Below are positions 1-7,194 of a stretch of DNA of 11,259 nt, piece by piece. The position numbers and the translations under genes are program-made. Under the pieces are notes generated by a model that did no database searches, was not told where the DNA came from, and was given only the letters and a program-made list of their open reading frames with translations. The stretch covers positions 38,532-49,790 of the forward strand of contig DDXR01000028.1 in NCBI GenBank assembly GCA_002347565.1, given 5' to 3'. Each line of letters starts with the position of its first letter. The first letter of the stretch is position 1. This DNA is from a bacterium UBP2_UBA2255 (lineage in GTDB: Bacteria > Edwardsbacteria > AC1 > EtOH8).

Positions 1-1
1 T

Positions 2-15
2 ACTGACTGGTCAGT
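2..15. promoter_or_regulatory. Putative TetR-type operator palindrome
   Basis: The sequence ACTGACTGGTCAGT is a perfect inverted repeat: two 6-base arms, ACTGAC and GTCAGT, around TG. It lies just downstream of the -10 box of a leftward promoter and covers the expected transcription start near position 12. A palindrome there would block transcription when bound. Short repeats built on TGAC/GTCA are common operators of TetR/AcrR-family repressors (family knowledge). The repressor gene is not in the window and would be expected further left, so the family assignment is inference. Confidence 0.5.
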
Positions 16-18
16 TCT

Positions 19-47
19 ATTATAACACCGGAGAGGCGGTTTGTCAA
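19..47 (-). promoter_or_regulatory. Consensus sigma-70 promoter reading leftward out of the window
   Basis: On the minus strand TTGACA (positions 47-42) is followed after exactly 17 bases by TATAAT (24-19). Both hexamers match the sigma-70 consensus at all six positions with the optimal spacing. Transcription would start near position 12 and leave the window at the left edge, so the controlled gene lies outside. The palindrome at 2-15 covers the start site and suggests tight repression. The three-gene operon to the right has its own terminator before this promoter. Confidence 0.8.
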
Positions 48-101
48 CAGCTCGGCCAATAATGATTGGACGTTTCCCGGATGGGTCTGGTTTAACCCAA
101 T

Positions 102-128
102 AAGAAAACGGCGCCCCGAAAGGCGCCG
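102..128 (-). terminator. Rho-independent terminator of the leftward operon
   Basis: Read on the minus strand, a 7-base stem CGGCGCC pairs with GGCGCCG around a 6-base loop (plus-strand arms 109-115 and 122-128) and is followed by TTTTCTTA. It begins about 20 bases after the stop codon of the alpha/beta hydrolase gene and is oriented to end that transcript. Confidence 0.85.
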
Positions 129-146
129 CTTCCTCCGCGCGGGAGG

Positions 147-2387
147 CTACCGTACCAGAACCACCCGCCGGACCTGCCGCCGGCCGCAGGCCTCCAGGCA
201 CAGGAGATAGGCCCCCGGCGCGTTCCCCGCGGCGTTCCAGAGCGCCTGATGGCTGCCGGCGGCGGACTCCCGGTCGGCGATCAGCGCCACCCGCTGCCCG
301 GCAAGGTTGTACGCCGAAAGCCGGCACCGGCCCGGCAGCGGCAGCTGGTAGCCGATCCGGATCGCGCCCCCGGCTTCCGGGGACGCGCACCACAGGCGCA
401 ACCAATCCGTCCCGGGAGCGGCGGGGCAATCCACCGCCACCGCGTCCCAGATCAGCCGGGTGCCGTCGGCCCGGATGTCGCAGAGGCGGTACCAGTAGCG
501 TCCCGGGACGGGAATGGTACGGTCCTGATACCGATGCTCGCTCTCTCCGCTTGCGGCAATCGTCTGCAGCAGAGAGAAACCGCCGACGGGACCGGCTCGC
601 TCGATGCTCCACTGGTAGCGATCCGGATCCGGCTCAGCCCGCCAGCGCAGGATCACCGAGCCTTCGAGGTAGGCCGCGGTCACCTGTTCCGCCGACACTC
701 CCAGGGGCGACGATATCGGCGAGCCCAGCTCCCAGGCCAGCAGAGCCGGACGGTCGCTCTTGGCCCCCGGCGCGATCCTGGCCCGCAACCGCAGGAAGCG
801 GTAGGTCAGGGTATCCAGGCTCCAGAGGGAAACCTCGCCGGCGGCGGCAAACCAGGCGCTGTTTCCCGGCAGCGCCGCGTCCGGCACCGGCTGCCATGTG
901 GTCCCGCTTCGGTACTCGACCTGTAGAGCCACCGAGTCATCCGGCGCCCCCGTGCGCCACTTGAAGTAGCCCCAGCCCGAACGGGTTCCGTAGGAGGATA
1001 GCCAGCGGTAGTCGGCCTCGGGCCCGATAAGCACGCCGGGAGACGCGCCGGAGGGAACCACGCTGTCACCGGAGAGGGTGAGCCCGGACAGGGTACCGGC
1101 GGAAAACTGTCCCGCCCGGCTCTGCCGCCAGCTGCAGGCATTGGCCGGCAGCGTGGTGTCCAGGGTCAGGCTCCTGACCGAACAGGCCGGCCCCCACAGC
1201 CCGGCGTTGTCCCGGGCGCGCGCCCGCCAGTAGTACACCGCGCCGTGCGGCAGCGGGGTTGGCCAGGCGTAGGCGGACGTCTCCCCGCTGGCCCCGTTCC
1301 CGGCCGACACGCTGTCCGGCGAAGACAGGCCGGCGTCGTCGTCCAGGTAGAGCCGGTGCTGCAGCTGGTCGATGTCGTCGTCGGTCCGCCAGGTGAACGG
1401 CGGCTGCCGCGTCCCCAGGCAGGCGAAATCGAAGGGCTGGCCCGGCACGGGCGCGAGCGGCGCCAGGTTCTGGTACCGGGAGGCCACGGTGTCGGCCATG
1501 GCGGCGTGGCCGTTGACCGAGTCCCCGAAGCAGTAGCGGTAGTTGAGCGGGGCGCGCGACCCCTTGAGGTACCGCTCCAGCCACGCGGTGAGGTGCCGCC
1601 GAGCGTAGCGCCGCTGCAGGCCGCGCGAGATGCTGGCCGAACCGTCGCCCATCGGCGAGGTCCAGCCGTCGGTGAACTGGCTGTGGTTGCCGCCGTTGAT
1701 CACCGCAAAGGTCGCCGGCTGGCTCCCGCCCCGGTAGACGCCGGTGTACACCTCATGCCATGGCGCGATGTTGTCGTTGGTCGCCTCCAGCACCAGCAGG
1801 GGCGCCAGGATGTGCGCGGGATGGGCGGCCGGCGTCGACTGGGGTCCCGAGAAGGAGACCACGCAGCGCAGGGTGTCGGTCATCCGGAGGGTGTCGGCCG
1901 CCAGGCAGGCGATGGAGCCGCCCATGCTGTGGCCGGCGAAACCCCACCGCCACCGGTCGATCCTGCCGGAGAACGCGTCGCCCGCCGTGGTGTCGAGGCC
2001 TGCCGCGTACCTGGCCGCGGCCTTCATGTCGATGGCCCGGCCGTAGTGCGAGGGGGTGGGAAACGGATTGGAGATGGTCGGGATCACCGCCACGTAACCC
2101 CAGCTGGCCAGGTGCCGCCCGTAGGAGACGTACTGATCGATGCTGATGTTGAACCCGTGGCCGAACACCACGATGGGGCACGGTGCGGCTCCCGCGGCCA
2201 CCCCGCCCGTGCCGTCGCTCGGGTAGTAGATCTTGGAGTTCGACATGGTGGAGGTCGAGCCGCCCGGCAGGGTCGGGATGTTGACGGTGCGCTCGGCCAC
2301 CGGATAGACGCCGGTGGTGTCGTAGGCCAGGCCCCAGGCACGGGTCGAGGCAACAAAAGCCACCAGCAAAACCAGGCATTGCACCAT
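147..2387 (-). CDS. Secreted cutinase/PET-hydrolase-like alpha/beta hydrolase with C-terminal sorting domain
   Basis: A 746-residue exported esterase-like protein. A hydrophobic signal segment (residues 2-18) leads into an alpha/beta hydrolase domain (about 20-275) with nucleophile motif GHSMGG (Ser154), Asp205 in NDNIAP, His235 in GGNHS, and an oxyanion-side segment GHGF (76-79). The motif set and spacing resemble cutinases and PET hydrolases (family knowledge), so a polymeric or bulky ester is a plausible substrate (inference). Beta-rich modules follow: fibronectin-III-like around 320-410 (YYWRARARDNAG), a jelly-roll-like stretch around 415-555, and another fibronectin-like stretch around 560-655. 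The end (about 660-746) is FlgD-like/type A sorting-like (YNLAGQRV, final VLVR). Start choice: a strong Shine-Dalgarno, AAGGAGG, sits 8 bases before this ATG. An in-frame ATG six codons upstream (2405) has no ribosome site but would give the signal peptide a positive N-terminus. Last gene of the operon, just before a terminator. Confidence 0.9.
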   Translation of the reverse strand: MVQCLVLLVAFVASTRAWGLAYDTTGVYPVAERTVNIPTLPGGSTSTMSNSKIYYPSDGTGGVAAGAAPCPIVVFGHGFNISIDQYVSYGRHLASWGYVAVIPTISNPFPTPSHYGRAIDMKAAARYAAGLDTTAGDAFSGRIDRWRWGFAGHSMGGSIACLAADTLRMTDTLRCVVSFSGPQSTPAAHPAHILAPLLVLEATNDNIAPWHEVYTGVYRGGSQPATFAVINGGNHSQFTDGWTSPMGDGSASISRGLQRRYARRHLTAWLERYLKGSRAPLNYRYCFGDSVNGHAAMADTVASRYQNLAPLAPVPGQPFDFACLGTRQPPFTWRTDDDIDQLQHRLYLDDDAGLSSPDSVSAGNGASGETSAYAWPTPLPHGAVYYWRARARDNAGLWGPACSVRSLTLDTTLPANACSWRQSRAGQFSAGTLSGLTLSGDSVVPSGASPGVLIGPEADYRWLSSYGTRSGWGYFKWRTGAPDDSVALQVEYRSGTTWQPVPDAALPGNSAWFAAAGEVSLWSLDTLTYRFLRLRARIAPGAKSDRPALLAWELGSPISSPLGVSAEQVTAAYLEGSVILRWRAEPDPDRYQWSIERAGPVGGFSLLQTIAASGESEHRYQDRTIPVPGRYWYRLCDIRADGTRLIWDAVAVDCPAAPGTDWLRLWCASPEAGGAIRIGYQLPLPGRCRLSAYNLAGQRVALIADRESAAGSHQALWNAAGNAPGAYLLCLEACGRRQVRRVVLVR

Positions 2388-2395
2388 TCGCCCTG

Positions 2396-2402
2396 CCTCC
2401 TT
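2396..2402 (-). promoter_or_regulatory. Strong ribosome binding site deciding the hydrolase start
   Basis: AAGGAGG on the minus strand matches the anti-Shine-Dalgarno core and lies 8 bases before ATG 2387. It overlaps codons 2-4 of the longer reading from ATG 2405, which itself is preceded only by AT-rich sequence without a site. This favours the shorter start, against the slightly better signal-peptide charge of the longer form. Confidence 0.65.
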
Positions 2403-2427
2403 CATACATTAGATTTATTAATCCGAA

Positions 2428-4971
2428 TCACTCCAGGTTGCCGACACCCATAGGATCTGACATCTCTGCTTCCGCCCCATGCCCGGCAGCAACCTCGAGT
2501 TCCATGGCACGAGCCGCGGCCTGATTGGCATCATGGTAGCGGCCCTGGGCCAGATAGCATCGGGAGAGCGCCAGCCATGAGGACCAGTGCCCGGCGTCCG
2601 CCCGGATGGCCGCGGCATAGGCTCCGGCCGCCTCGGGCCAGCGGCCCAAGCCCTCGAGCGCCCTGCCCCTCAGGTGGTCCAACTCAGGCCGTCTCCCGCC
2701 ACGCCCCCGGGTCGTCTTGGCCAACTGTAAAACCCTTTCGTGGTCACCCAGCTGCAGGAACACCAAGCCGGCTCTGACCAAGTCGCTTTCCCGCTTCGGC
2801 TCTGCCGCCAGGGCTTGTTCCACCTGTGCCTTTGCTTTCAGTGAATCTCCCAGGGCAAGATGTATTCTGGCCATCTTCGACAACAGTTCGGCTTTGCCCC
2901 CGCCCGAAGCCAGGGCCAGCCGATAGTGTCTCAGGGCCGTTTCAAGGCTGTCCTGCCCGCAGGCGGCATCCCCGAGCTGTTGGTGGAAATCGCGCACCGA
3001 CACGCCCAGGTCCAGGGCTTGCCGGTAAATCCCCACGGCCCCGGCCTGAGAGCCCTGCCTGCTCTTTACCCTGGCCGCCAGATGGTAGGCCCGTTCGAAC
3101 GCCGGGCGCTTTGCCATGATTGCCTTCGCGGCCTGTCCGGCTTCCTCCAGGGCGCCTGTGCCGTACTGCGACCTGGCTAGCGGCCAGAGCAACGATTGGT
3201 CTTGTTCGATATCGTAAGCTTTATCAAGCAGCGGCGCCGCCTGGGCGTAATTACGTCTGTAGAAATGCTCCAGCCCGCAAAGCCCGTACCCTCTGGCCCG
3301 GGTTCGCTCGGAGGCCAACATCTCCGGATGAAGGCCCAACGCCCATGCCACCGCCGCGCCGTAGGCGAAATAGACGGCGAACACCCAACCCTCCCGCACT
3401 CTTGGCTTCAGCACCAACCAGACCGTAGCCAGCCCGGCCGGTATTGACGCCGCCAACAGCCAGTGGACGCCGATTATCAGCGGACCGGCCAGGTAGGCGG
3501 AAACCACCAGCAGGGCAGTGACTGCCTTGCCTCGTTTCACACCCAAGACGGTGGGCAGGGTCATGATCCCGGCCCGCCGGTCGCCCTCGACGTCGTTCAG
3601 GTCCTTGGTGGCAAAGGACAAACCAAAGCAGACCATGATGAACCAAGTTAATCGGTCGGGGAACAGAGCGATGGTCTTGGCTCCTCCGAAGGCCGAGAAG
3701 CCCAGCCAGCAGGCGGCCAGCGAGGCCAGCGCGATCAACAGGATCGAGACGGGATAGAATCTTCTGAGCCTCAGCGGCGGTGCTGAGTAGACCAATGACA
3801 GCACATGGGTGAACAGGACTATCAGAACGGCCGTTTGTCCCAAAACCGAGGCGAATGCCAGCGAGACGGCGGCATAGCCTGCGGCTGATTTGACGAGCTG
3901 GGGCGCCTCCAGTGTATCCTGGGAGAGCGGGTTCGGCTTGCCGGTGAGCGAGTCGATATCCCGGTCGAACAGGTCGTTGACCATCACCGCCGACTGAAAG
4001 ACAGCGGCGATGGCCAGCACGGCCGCCGCCGCGAACAGATAGTCAAATGGGTTGCCGAATGCCTGGGGGTAGGACTGCCCCACCGCCAGCCAGCCGACCC
4101 AGAACCCCAAGAGCACCATACCGGAATAGTGGATTATGCGCAGCGGTCTGGCTGCAGCCATGAGGGCGGCCAGCAGGCGGCAATCCCATCGGCGCAACCA
4201 CAAAGCCCCCAGCCCGGCGGAAAGCAGGAGGAAGAGAAGCGCATACTTGCCGGTGTCGGTGGGCACCAGCCCCCCGGGTCCGAACACCCCGTCCATTGCC
4301 GCGCCTTTTCCCGCAACCAGCGACCAGGCTGCGGAGAACAGCAGGGGCAGGGAACCGGCCAAAATGCAGCTGAGGAAAATCAGGATGAAGGCCGAGAGCG
4401 ATCTCCAGGCCGAGCGCGTCTTCTGCCAGCAGTACCAGGCACCGGCCAGGCACCCCAGCGCCACTTCGATCCTTATCCCCGGCGAGGCTCCGGCAAGATG
4501 GCGCCAGGGCGCGAAGGTGTAGAAAAGAAACTCAGGTATCTGCTTGAATTCGGAGAGATAATAGAGCTGGAAGCCACCGCCCCAAAAGCGATCGACCATC
4601 ACCGGCAGGATGATGACAGGCGACCCGGCCGCCACCGCCCGGGTGACACGTTCGATAGGCTGGCCGCTGATGCCGTGCACCAGGATGATGATGAGCAGAA
4701 AAAGGGAGAAGAAGAAGGCCGGCAGATGGATGAAGACCATCAGCTGGGACTGGATAGGCTCCAACCCGAAGCCAAGCTGTCCTGTCCTCTCGAGAGCTCC
4801 CTCGAAAAATGCCCGGGCCAGGCAGGAACCGGCCATCAACAGCAGCGACCATCCCAGCCCGTAGCCCGGCTGCTCGACCGCTGCCAGTATCCTGGCGGAC
4901 AAGGCAGGCTTTCTCAAGCCTGCCTTGTCTGTCGTATTGCTGTTCACCGCTTTTAAAGTTGAATGGATCAT
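2428..4971 (-). CDS. UbiA-family membrane prenyltransferase fused to C-terminal TPR domain
   Basis: An 847-residue integral membrane protein. Residues about 275-545 are a UbiA prenyltransferase: both metal-diphosphate motifs are complete, NDLFDRDID (332-340) and DLNDVEGD (457-464), and the loop motif YSAPPLRLRR (395-404) is present. UbiA enzymes move an isoprenoid chain from its diphosphate to an acceptor such as a quinone ring, a porphyrin or a glycerol phosphate. The acceptor cannot be read here. Residues about 35-265 hold roughly six further hydrophobic segments that I do not recognise. Residues about 565-830 are helical TPR-like repeats (for example ALRHYRLALASGG, AAGAYAAAIRADAG), a protein-binding module not normal for UbiA. 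The ATG overlaps the protease stop codon as ATGA with no clear ribosome site of its own, so translation is probably coupled. The frame stays open 40 codons further upstream, but that stretch lies inside the protease gene. Only 22-40 bases separate it from the hydrolase gene. Confidence 0.88.
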   Translation of the reverse strand: MIHSTLKAVNSNTTDKAGLRKPALSARILAAVEQPGYGLGWSLLLMAGSCLARAFFEGALERTGQLGFGLEPIQSQLMVFIHLPAFFFSLFLLIIILVHGISGQPIERVTRAVAAGSPVIILPVMVDRFWGGGFQLYYLSEFKQIPEFLFYTFAPWRHLAGASPGIRIEVALGCLAGAWYCWQKTRSAWRSLSAFILIFLSCILAGSLPLLFSAAWSLVAGKGAAMDGVFGPGGLVPTDTGKYALLFLLLSAGLGALWLRRWDCRLLAALMAAARPLRIIHYSGMVLLGFWVGWLAVGQSYPQAFGNPFDYLFAAAAVLAIAAVFQSAVMVNDLFDRDIDSLTGKPNPLSQDTLEAPQLVKSAAGYAAVSLAFASVLGQTAVLIVLFTHVLSLVYSAPPLRLRRFYPVSILLIALASLAACWLGFSAFGGAKTIALFPDRLTWFIMVCFGLSFATKDLNDVEGDRRAGIMTLPTVLGVKRGKAVTALLVVSAYLAGPLIIGVHWLLAASIPAGLATVWLVLKPRVREGWVFAVYFAYGAAVAWALGLHPEMLASERTRARGYGLCGLEHFYRRNYAQAAPLLDKAYDIEQDQSLLWPLARSQYGTGALEEAGQAAKAIMAKRPAFERAYHLAARVKSRQGSQAGAVGIYRQALDLGVSVRDFHQQLGDAACGQDSLETALRHYRLALASGGGKAELLSKMARIHLALGDSLKAKAQVEQALAAEPKRESDLVRAGLVFLQLGDHERVLQLAKTTRGRGGRRPELDHLRGRALEGLGRWPEAAGAYAAAIRADAGHWSSWLALSRCYLAQGRYHDANQAAARAMELEVAAGHGAEAEMSDPMGVGNLE

Positions 4972-6944
4972 TTGACCAGGACCAGGCGCAGGGCCGAAGA
5001 CTGGCCACCGGCTTCGGCCAAGGCCAGGTAAACGCCGCAGCCGACGGCCTTGCCCGATCGATCGCGGCCGTCCCAGCGGACCCGATGCCAACCATCGGAC
5101 ACATCTTTATCAACCAAATCAGCCACTCGCTGTCCGGCGATGTTATAGACGGATACCCTCAGCCTGCCCGAGGCGACCGTCCGGCAGTTCAGTTCGAAAC
5201 CGCGCCGCGCTGGATTGGCCCCGGCGCATTGCAGCAGCAGGCCGCCGGGAGCTTCCCCGGACATCCCGGGCCCTGCGGCCACGCCCATGGCCGAGGCCGC
5301 GGCCACCGCCTCCGGCGCCCGCACCCTGCCCGACCCATACACCGTATCCTTGCCGGCCGCGCCCAGCGGCAGGGCGGTGGCCTCTAGTATCGAGTCCATC
5401 CGAGCCGGCGTCAGGTTGGGATTGGCCTTGAGCATCAGCGCCGCCAGGCCGGCCACATGGGGCGTGGCCATCGAGGTGCCGTCCCAGTTGGCCATGCCTT
5501 CCATTATGGCGTCCCAGTACCCGCCGCCCTTCTTGCAGGAGAGGATCTTGACCCCCGGCGCGCAGACATCGGGTTTCAGCAGGCCCTGCAGCGAAGGCGG
5601 ATTGTAGCGATAATCCTGCCATTTGACGAAGTGGTTGGTGTAGCTGGTGTCGTTGAGGGTGAAGTACCACTGGGTCGGCCCCCGGCTGGAGAAGCTTCCG
5701 ATCCCGTCGGCGCTGTCGGTGGCCCCGATGGTTATCACCCCTCCGGTGCTGTCACCGTTGTGCAGGTAGCTGTCCGGATACCATGGAGCCGGCACATCCC
5801 CGGGACAGGCGATGTCGTAGGGCTTGGCAAAATGGCCTCCGGTCGACGGGTCGCCGTTGCCCGCGGCCACGGTCAGGATGACCCCCGCATCGCGGATCAT
5901 GTCGCACTCGGCGCGCATGATTCCCTTGAGCATCTGGCTGGTGTCCCCGTTGTCGGTGATGGAGAACCCCAGCGACATGGTGATGATGTCGGCGCCGTTG
6001 GCCACCCCGTAGTCCATCGAGGCCAGCAAATCCTCCAGGGTGCCGCCGGAACCGGTGTCGGGGAACACTTTCCCGATCATGATCCTTGCTCCAGGGGCCA
6101 CCCCCACCTGCTGGCCGCCGGCCCCTGTGCCGGCCACGGTGCCAGCCACGTGTGTGCCGTGCGGCGGAGTGGCGCCGGTCATGATGGCCCAGGGGTCGGT
6201 GACGCCGGCGTCCATGGGGTCGTTGTCATGGTCGGCGAAGTCCCAGCCGCGGATATCGTCCACGTAGCCGTTGCCGTCATCATCCACGCCGGAAGTTCCG
6301 TTTTGCTCCGCGGTGTTGATCCAGATCCTGGATGAAAGATCGGTGTGGTTGTAGTCCACACCGGTATCGATCACGTCGACGACCACCCCTTCGCCCTGGT
6401 TGCCGCCAGACCAGACCGTCGGGGCCCCGATCTTCTGCACCCCCCAGGAGATCCCCTTGGCGGGCGATGATGGGCCGCCTCCGCCCTTGCCAGGGTTCTT
6501 GACGCCGGGAAGCTCCGGGTTTCGGACGATCGGCTTGGAGAGAACCACCGCGGCGACGTCAGGCCGTTCCGCGATCTGTCGGATGGTGGCCGCCGCCAGC
6601 CGCCCCGATACCGCATTGATCAGGGTCAAGCTCCTGATGCGCTCCGCCCGGCCTGCCCGCTGCTCCGATTCGAGGAATACGCGCACTCCGGCCTGGCTGA
6701 CCCGGGCCCGCTCCGTCAGCGCCGACGTAAATGATCGCTGCCGTTCCTTCCGGGGAAGCGAGCTGAACCGTTGCGCAAGATCCCGCCCCTCCGTGCGCTC
6801 CGCCATGAGTATTATCACCGGTATCCTCTCCCGGGATCCTGCGGCGGCCAGACGGGTTTCAAGGTCCGAAAGCATGGTCGCTCCATGCGACGCGGCCGAC
6901 GTTGCCAGCGACAAGACCGCGAACCAGACCGGAAGCGCTCTCAT
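4968..6944 (-). CDS. Secreted subtilisin-like serine protease (S8) with propeptide and sorting domain
   Basis: A 658-residue exported peptidase. A signal peptide (MRALPVWFAVLSLATSAASHG) is followed by an I9-like propeptide/chaperone region (about 38-140, including IPVIILMAE and the late IAERPDVAAV stretch). The S8 catalytic domain spans about 165-550, with Asp193 (DTGVDYNHTD), His262 (HGTHVAGT), oxyanion Asn363 (AAGNGD) and Ser491 (GTSMATPHVAG), so the triad is complete. An acidic DDDGNGYVDD stretch (221-230) looks like a calcium site. The C-terminus (about 570-658; YNIAGQRVADL, WDGRDRSGKAV, ending VLVK) is FlgD-like/type A sorting-like and resembles the hydrolase tail, suggesting the same export or anchoring route. 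The start is fixed by GGGGAGGG (6949-6956) just before the ATG. The frame is open further upstream, but that part crosses the promoter region and the start of the divergent gene. First gene of the operon; it probably processes extracellular proteins, possibly its exported partner (inference). Confidence 0.95.
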   Translation of the reverse strand: MRALPVWFAVLSLATSAASHGATMLSDLETRLAAAGSRERIPVIILMAERTEGRDLAQRFSSLPRKERQRSFTSALTERARVSQAGVRVFLESEQRAGRAERIRSLTLINAVSGRLAAATIRQIAERPDVAAVVLSKPIVRNPELPGVKNPGKGGGGPSSPAKGISWGVQKIGAPTVWSGGNQGEGVVVDVIDTGVDYNHTDLSSRIWINTAEQNGTSGVDDDGNGYVDDIRGWDFADHDNDPMDAGVTDPWAIMTGATPPHGTHVAGTVAGTGAGGQQVGVAPGARIMIGKVFPDTGSGGTLEDLLASMDYGVANGADIITMSLGFSITDNGDTSQMLKGIMRAECDMIRDAGVILTVAAGNGDPSTGGHFAKPYDIACPGDVPAPWYPDSYLHNGDSTGGVITIGATDSADGIGSFSSRGPTQWYFTLNDTSYTNHFVKWQDYRYNPPSLQGLLKPDVCAPGVKILSCKKGGGYWDAIMEGMANWDGTSMATPHVAGLAALMLKANPNLTPARMDSILEATALPLGAAGKDTVYGSGRVRAPEAVAAASAMGVAAGPGMSGEAPGGLLLQCAGANPARRGFELNCRTVASGRLRVSVYNIAGQRVADLVDKDVSDGWHRVRWDGRDRSGKAVGCGVYLALAEAGGQSSALRLVLVK

Positions 6945-7049
6945 GGCACCCTCCCCAACTATGATGTTGCGCGGCATTAAAGGTTTGCCGGTTGCCGCGC
7001 CTGTAGTATGCCAAACTTCGATCACCACGCCATCACCGGGGATAACTGA

Positions 7050-7059
7050 TTGTATACAA
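7050..7059. promoter_or_regulatory. Putative operator palindrome TTGTATACAA
   Basis: TTGTATACAA is a perfect 10-base palindrome ending 5 bases before the -35 box of the rightward promoter, and it lies over the best -10 candidate of the leftward operon. A bound protein here could affect both directions. Palindromes of this TGTATACA type are known for GntR-family regulators (family knowledge), but no GntR gene is in the window. SARP-type BTAD regulators usually bind direct repeats, so the neighbouring regulator is not an obvious match. Confidence 0.4.
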
Positions 7060-7064
7060 AATGG

Positions 7065-7093
7065 TTGACAGGCATTTTCAATGATAGTATAAT
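7065..7093 (+). promoter_or_regulatory. Consensus sigma-70 promoter of the TPR-BTAD regulator gene
   Basis: TTGACA (7065-7070) and TATAAT (7088-7093) match the sigma-70 consensus at every position and are separated by 17 bases. Transcription is expected to begin near 7100. This gives a leader of roughly 95 bases before the likely start codon at 7195. It faces only the regulator gene, which would be strongly expressed unless repressed. Confidence 0.8.
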
Positions 7094-7194
7094 CATCATG
7101 TGAGCTTTTGGAGTAATAATGCACTGGGTTGCGCAGGCATTTTCCGTGTCTGCTCCAACCGCCCCATGGCGGAAACGATCCGCTGCCGATCCCG

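Larger units (their letters stand above)
6945..7194. promoter_or_regulatory. Divergent intergenic control region
   Basis: This 250-base gap separates the leftward protease operon from the rightward TPR-BTAD regulator. Its middle is clearly more AT-rich than the flanking genes. It contains the rightward consensus promoter and the palindrome listed separately. For the leftward operon I see only a weak promoter candidate: TTGAAA (7081-7076) with TATACA (7056-7051), spacer 19, overlapping the palindrome. An ATGAT/ATCAT inverted repeat (7081-7085 and 7092-7096) brackets the rightward -10 box. This is the expected place for the divergent regulator to act on both units (inference). Confidence 0.6.

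Noticed and set aside
56..69. CCAAT-AATG-ATTGG inverted repeat upstream of the left promoter
   Set aside because: Arms are only 5 bases and there is no second copy or known partner. It could arise by chance.
1245..2453. 402-codon open frame on the plus strand opposite the hydrolase gene
   Set aside because: It is a shadow of the antisense hydrolase gene: no recognisable domain, biased composition (Gly/Arg/Val/His), and no supporting ribosome site, whereas the opposite strand encodes an intact catalytic triad.
4972..5091. Forty-codon upstream extension of the UbiA-TPR frame
   Set aside because: Arg/Pro/Gly-rich sequence inside the protease sorting-domain coding region. The ATGA start at 4971 fits the gene spacing better.
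5457..6335. 292-codon open frame on the plus strand opposite the protease gene
   Set aside because: Low-complexity Gly/Val/His-rich translation antisense to the conserved S8 catalytic motifs. GC-rich DNA readily gives such frames.
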